A DNA stretch of 44,776 nt, taken from IMG/VR virus record IMGVR_UViG_3300034064_001081, positions 1-44,776 of that record. One strand, written 5' to 3'. Shown here in pieces: positions 41,346-44,776 of this stretch. Position 1 is the first letter of the stretch, and every line of letters begins with the position of its first letter. The stretch is from a virus. Position numbers and translations under genes: made by a program. Below the pieces are notes generated by a model, which saw only the letters and a list, made by a program, of their open reading frames with translations, did not search any database and was not told where the DNA came from.

Positions 41346-41807
41346 TTATTTGTTGTATTTTAACTTATACAATGTTTTGTAGATTAAACAAAGAATGTCA
41401 TCGATTATTGAATGTAAGTGAGTATCTTCTTTACTAATAGATTTATCCTTTTTAATAGTTTCTGCTAAATCTTCGAAATAATCTACACTGTCTAATTTTT
41501 TAGTCACTGATGTATCGATTATATCATAATTTTCAACTACCCCATATTGTCCCATATAAACTTCTATTAAATCATCGACTAATTCAATAACTTCTTCATA
41601 GTAAGAACCAAGTGCCATATGTTTAGCATATGAACCTTGTTCACCTCGCGTTTGTAGATGATAGATATGTGCCATTTCTCTTGATTCGAATAGTTTTGAA
41701 AAGAATTTTTCTACTGGTTTTAATGTAATAGATTCTTTTATAATCGGTTCTGATTTTTTTGGTAAAACTACTTTATGTGTTTTTTTAATATCACTAAACT
41801 TATCCAT
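41346..41807 (-). CDS. Ferritin/Dps-like four-helix protein (DUF5856-like)
   Basis: 153 residues. The core reads FFSKLFESREMAHIYHLQTR, GEQGSYAKHMALGSYYEEVI, ELVDDLIEVYMG. H47, H50, H63, E71/E72, D78/D79 and E82 are spaced like the metal ligands of Dps or ferritin helices 1-2. A second pair (THLHSIIDDILCLIYKTLYK) supplies H130, H132, D136 and D137. Similar proteins of unknown role are known from T4-like phages. It may protect DNA or bind metal in the infected cell or head. The N-terminal 35 residues are a basic extension. Confidence 0.6.
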   Translation of the reverse strand: MDKFSDIKKTHKVVLPKKSEPIIKESITLKPVEKFFSKLFESREMAHIYHLQTRGEQGSYAKHMALGSYYEEVIELVDDLIEVYMGQYGVVENYDIIDTSVTKKLDSVDYFEDLAETIKKDKSISKEDTHLHSIIDDILCLIYKTLYKLKYNK

Positions 41808-41826
41808 TTGATTTATTTTTTTTTTA

Positions 41827-41837
41827 TTATATATTAA
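41827..41837 (-). promoter_or_regulatory. Phage-type promoter (minus strand)
   Basis: TTAATATATAA on the minus strand, 20 bases upstream of the start at 41807. Confidence 0.4.
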
Positions 41838-41866
41838 TTAATAAAAATCTAAAACTGAGATTTTTG

Positions 41867-41879
41867 TTTTAATATATAA
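41867..41879 (+). promoter_or_regulatory. Phage-type promoter
   Basis: TTTTAATATATAA, 20 bases before the ATG at 41900. It probably serves the three genes at 41900, 42112 and 43865. Confidence 0.5.
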
Positions 41880-41899
41880 TAAAAAATTAAGACAGTTAT

Positions 41900-42106
41900 A
41901 TGAAGTATTTAAATAATTTCAAAAAGTTTTTTGAATCAGAAGCCCCTTCAAAACCAACTATTAAACCCGGTACTATACCTAAACCTGTTAAACCAGGTAA
42001 AATAGTTAGACCATCTGTTGATCCAGCTCCAAAGGCAGAAGATGTCGCTAAAAGATTTATTGAATTGATGAATAAAAAAGGAGAATCGATTAAAAAATAT
42101 TTATAA
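41900..42106 (+). CDS. Short leader-plus-proline-rich protein
   Basis: 68 residues: leader MKYLNNFKKFFESEAPS, a Pro/Lys/Gly linker (KPGTIPKPVKPGKI), then a short helix (AEDVAKRFIELMNKKGESIK). FFE-S is a possible processing site. This resembles small internal head proteins in which the targeting leader is most of the molecule. The next gene starts five bases after the stop. Confidence 0.65.
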   Translation: MKYLNNFKKFFESEAPSKPTIKPGTIPKPVKPGKIVRPSVDPAPKAEDVAKRFIELMNKKGESIKKYL

Positions 42107-42111
42107 ACGAT

Positions 42112-43854
42112 ATGAAAAATTTCAAAGAATTTAAAAAACTAAACGAACAAACCCACGAAGAATCTAGAAAAAGACAATTAGATACTATTAAACGTGCTAA
42201 TATATACACTTTTCTAAAAGGGGTGGGGTTTGAAACAGGAACAGATTATGTTCAAAACGATTCTAAAAATAGATTTATCGTTAAAGATAAAGAAACTGCC
42301 GAATCTATGATAGATGAATTAGCATTGTTTGATTTATTTGATATTATGGTATCTGGTCCAGATCCATTGGATCAATCCGATATTAATGAGATTGAAAGAC
42401 TTAGAATATTTGATTGGTCGAATCCTGTTACTATTCAAGTTAAACGAATCGGTGATCTTATGGAAGCTGAATTAAAAGGTAATTTAGGACTTCCTGGTGA
42501 AGATGGTGAAGGTGAGAACTTTTTGGGTAAAATAAAAAGACAAAAAGATGCTATTTATGGTAGAATTAATCCGATGCAAGTCGGTGGGGAAATTCAACGT
42601 ATTCAATCATATCTATCTAGAAAAACAAAAGGTAAAGAAAAAGAATTAGAAAAATTAGCTTTAGATTTAATTAATCATTTATATGGTGATGTTTTAGGTG
42701 ATGTTGAAATGGATATTAAATTGGTTGATTCTGGTAAGGATGTTAAAGATTTCTTAGATGACATGACTAAAAAATCAAACAAACCAAAAAAACAAAAAGA
42801 CGAGGAAGAGGAGGAAGAAGAACAAGAAGTTCCGGAAATCCCTGAGGATTTGGAAAGAAAAATTAAATTAGAAACGGATAAAAGAAAAATTGCTAATCTA
42901 ATTATACAAGGAGAAGCACTTAACGTTAAAACTGTTATTGAAATACCTGAATGTGTAAATAGAATTAAACGAATTTTCGGAGAACAAGAAGGTGAAGTTT
43001 ATATTCAAAATTTAATTAGAATAACTGAATTGGGTAAAGCATTGGATTGGTTCATTCCAACCGAACATAGAGTAGAGATGAAGAACCAACATCCGGGAGG
43101 GTTTGCTGGAGCTTGTCATATAGATTGGGATGGTGATGATGAAGATGGTGAAGAAGGTGGTGGAGAAGGTGGTGAACCAGAAGATTTCACTCCTGTTTTA
43201 AGAGTTGTTGGAGTTGATTTCGTTATGTTGATTCACGAATCTGTTAAAGCAGTTTATGAATATTTATCCACTCCTGGTATATCAAAAGATCCTGAAATTG
43301 CTCAAATAGTTAAATCTCAAACTTCATCTTTTGCTGATGAGGCAGATGAATTTAAATATGGATCAGAAGTAGCTGCTGAGTTAAGAGATTTTGTAAATAT
43401 AAATCCTAAAGTAGATAGATACCCAAATATTAGAGAATATATTTGGATGGCACTTATGGAAATGGACGCTGAGGACTTTTTATTTTTAATGAAAGGAATT
43501 TTATCTTCTACTCCATCGGCTAGGAAAAAAATCGATTCTATGATAGATGAATTTATTGCTTCTATGGAACAATATGAAAGGGATTTGACTGAATGGGAAC
43601 AGTCTCAAAAAGAAACTGAATATGAACCAGAATCTGATATAGACAAAATGATTAGATTAGCTTCTACTGGTGGTGAAGACGAAGAAGAATCGGAAGAATC
43701 AGATTATTCAAAAATGTCTAATTCTCAATTAAATGATCTTATCGATGATGCTTTGGATAGAGAAGACTATAAAGAAGTTGAAAAGTTAAGTAAGTTTTTA
43801 AAAGAATCTGTTTATAACAGAATAATAGAAAATTATATCGATAAAAAAAAATAA
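42112..43854 (+). CDS. Large hypothetical protein with leader, possible internal head protein
   Basis: 580 residues. It starts MKNFKEFKKLNEQTHEESRK, with L-N-E-Q as possible cleavage site. The first ~200 residues are mixed alpha/beta; a Lys/Glu-rich linker (about 220-245) follows. A conserved-looking part (265-480) includes TEHRVEMKNQHPGG, a Gly/Glu/Asp insertion, VDFVMLIHESVKAVYEYLST and MALMEMDAEDFLFLMKGILS. The last 100 residues are acidic. LIHES is not followed by a second metal His, so a peptidase call is not justified. Similar L-(L/I)-H-E-x-x-K-x-x-Y-E segments occur in large structural proteins of marine T4-like phages. Confidence 0.65.
   Translation: MKNFKEFKKLNEQTHEESRKRQLDTIKRANIYTFLKGVGFETGTDYVQNDSKNRFIVKDKETAESMIDELALFDLFDIMVSGPDPLDQSDINEIERLRIFDWSNPVTIQVKRIGDLMEAELKGNLGLPGEDGEGENFLGKIKRQKDAIYGRINPMQVGGEIQRIQSYLSRKTKGKEKELEKLALDLINHLYGDVLGDVEMDIKLVDSGKDVKDFLDDMTKKSNKPKKQKDEEEEEEEQEVPEIPEDLERKIKLETDKRKIANLIIQGEALNVKTVIEIPECVNRIKRIFGEQEGEVYIQNLIRITELGKALDWFIPTEHRVEMKNQHPGGFAGACHIDWDGDDEDGEEGGGEGGEPEDFTPVLRVVGVDFVMLIHESVKAVYEYLSTPGISKDPEIAQIVKSQTSSFADEADEFKYGSEVAAELRDFVNINPKVDRYPNIREYIWMALMEMDAEDFLFLMKGILSSTPSARKKIDSMIDEFIASMEQYERDLTEWEQSQKETEYEPESDIDKMIRLASTGGEDEEESEESDYSKMSNSQLNDLIDDALDREDYKEVEKLSKFLKESVYNRIIENYIDKKK
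43757..43822 (+). repeat. 66-bp repeat, copy 1
   Basis: Identical to 44711-44776. Here it codes for DREDYKEVEKLSKFLKESVY at the end of the 42112 product. Confidence 0.95.
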
Positions 43855-43864
43855 AAAAATAATT

Positions 43865-44743
43865 ATGAATTTGTTAAAGTTTAGTGATTTTAAATCAAAA
43901 AGAAATGAATCAGTATCGTTAAATGAAAATGTCGCTGCTGGTAAAAAATTATTGAAGGAAATTGAATTAATAACAAGAGTTGCTAATTCAAAAAAACTTA
44001 TCAATAAAGAATTAGATAATAAATTAAAAGACGGTAAAAGAGCTTTATATTTTAATGATTTTAGTGGTGAAGATTTAGAAACTATTAAAAAAGAAATAGG
44101 GAATATAAAACTAAGAGAAGAAGAACTTAAATCGATTGAAAAAAATCCAGATTTTGAGAAAATCAAAAAACTTTTAGAAAAAAATCCTGGTTATGTATAT
44201 AACTTTGCTTATTTTTATTTTGTAGAATCTATTCCATTCGAAGAAATAGAAGCGACTTATAAAAAATTAATCGAATATAAAGATTTATTAGATAATTCAA
44301 CGATTAAATTTGATCAATCATTTATTGATATTAATAGACCAAATAATTATGAAATATTTACTGATGAATTAACTAAATTAGATTCTGTTAAATCTGGTAA
44401 AAAATTATTATCTAAGATGTCAAAATCAGTTAGAGATGATTATAGAAAAGATGCCAGTAAAAAAGATATCGAAGATTTTAATGTTTTATCTAAAGACATC
44501 GAAGATTTATTAAAAGATGCGGAGACGGAAGGTGATGTGTCTGTTAAGTCTATCATAAATGGATTTATCGAAAAAATATTTAGATTCAATACGGTTAAAG
44601 AAGTTGTTAATGAAATTAAATTTTTAATGAAAGGAATTTTATCTTATACTCCATCGGCTATGAAAAAAATCGCTTCTATGGAACAAAATGAATCAGTATC
44701 GTTAAATAAAATAGAGAAGACTATAAAGAAGTTGAAAAGTTAA
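43865..44743 (+). CDS. Leader-bearing protein with chimeric C-terminus
   Basis: 292 residues. It starts MNLLKFSDFKSKRNESVSLN, with both RNE-S and LNE-N as possible sites, the second like the capsid protein site. Residues about 15-245 are helical and charged. The last ~45 residues are patchwork: IKFLMKGILSYTPSAMKKIA copies FLFLMKGILSSTPSARKKID of the preceding gene, then NESVSLN copies the gene's own start, then the 66-base repeat is read in another frame, giving the early stop. The original C-terminus was therefore probably lost or replaced by recombination. Confidence 0.65.
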   Translation: MNLLKFSDFKSKRNESVSLNENVAAGKKLLKEIELITRVANSKKLINKELDNKLKDGKRALYFNDFSGEDLETIKKEIGNIKLREEELKSIEKNPDFEKIKKLLEKNPGYVYNFAYFYFVESIPFEEIEATYKKLIEYKDLLDNSTIKFDQSFIDINRPNNYEIFTDELTKLDSVKSGKKLLSKMSKSVRDDYRKDASKKDIEDFNVLSKDIEDLLKDAETEGDVSVKSIINGFIEKIFRFNTVKEVVNEIKFLMKGILSYTPSAMKKIASMEQNESVSLNKIEKTIKKLKS

Positions 44744-44776
44744 GTAAGTTTTTAAAAGAATCTGTTTATAACAGAA
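44711..44776 (+). repeat. 66-bp repeat, copy 2 (runs off the window)
   Basis: Exact copy of 43757-43822 continuing to the last base, so the duplication may be longer. Here it is read in a different frame. Confidence 0.95.

Noticed and set aside
42112-43854. Metallopeptidase call from LIHES
   Set aside because: HExxx lacks the second His (HESVK), so the zinc-binding motif is incomplete.
1-44776. Prophage or integrated element
   Set aside because: No integrase, attachment-site pair or bacterial housekeeping genes are seen; content and density fit a lytic T4-like genome.
1-44776. tRNA genes
   Set aside because: Apart from the tRNA-like ends of the tmRNA I found no cloverleaf; a tRNAscan run would settle it.

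Overview
The window is part of the genome of a large, very AT-rich T4-like myovirus, most likely infecting a member of the Bacteroidetes (probably Flavobacteriia). The virion genes follow T4 logic: portal (gp20), prohead protease fused to a scaffold (gp21/gp22), major capsid protein (gp23), head-completion nuclease (gp4), tail sheath (gp18), tail tube (gp19), hub-assembly-like proteins and an Mre11/gp47 nuclease. Host clues are the absence of Shine-Dalgarno sites, Bacteroidetes vegetative promoters (TTTG, then TAnnTTTG) at the 17.9-18.0 kb divergent promoter, and a tmRNA with a Bacteroidetes-type GGC resume codon and no encoded CCA. No integrase, replication genes or tRNAs are seen, and both ends of the window cut through phage sequence.

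Layout. 0-5 kb: tightly coupled genes, mostly unknown, led by a nucleotidyltransferase-like protein. 4.7-12 kb: head module (head completion, portal, protease-scaffold, capsid) interrupted by a homing-endonuclease remnant. 12-18 kb, minus strand: gp47-like nuclease, a 783-residue unknown protein, and five small paralogues that include a duplicated two-gene unit. 18-21.5 kb: an accessory region with a TPR-glycosyltransferase, a pseudogene, a gene with internal 70-codon repeats, a zinc-metallopeptidase-like gene, duplicated leader sequences and a phage-encoded tmRNA. 22-29.5 kb: tail module (giant sheath, hub/chaperone-like proteins, tube). 29.5-39.9 kb: fibre region built as two cassettes, each a fibre paralogue followed by a head-to-tail array of LRR-like genes (five, then four), closed by a third fibre gene. 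40-44.7 kb: small and large unknown proteins, one ferritin/Dps-like, and a chimeric gene at the edge.

Three themes stand out. First, at least a dozen otherwise unrelated proteins begin with a short basic/aromatic leader (pattern M-K-x-L-K-x-F-x-x-F-x-E) resembling the T4 capsid-targeting sequence. Cleavage-like sites (I/L/V/M-N-E before S/N/T) recur in the scaffold, the capsid protein and some of these proteins, suggesting a set of internal head proteins packaged and processed by the protease. Second, the nine LRR-like genes have constant ends, variable middles and visible gene-conversion tracts beside fibre genes. Third, the tmRNA encodes an unusually long tag with two copies of an EDLV(A/V)A degron-like motif. 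Two promoter classes can be read: a phage motif TTTAATATATA lying very close to start codons and to the tmRNA 5' end, and host-type promoters in front of accessory genes.
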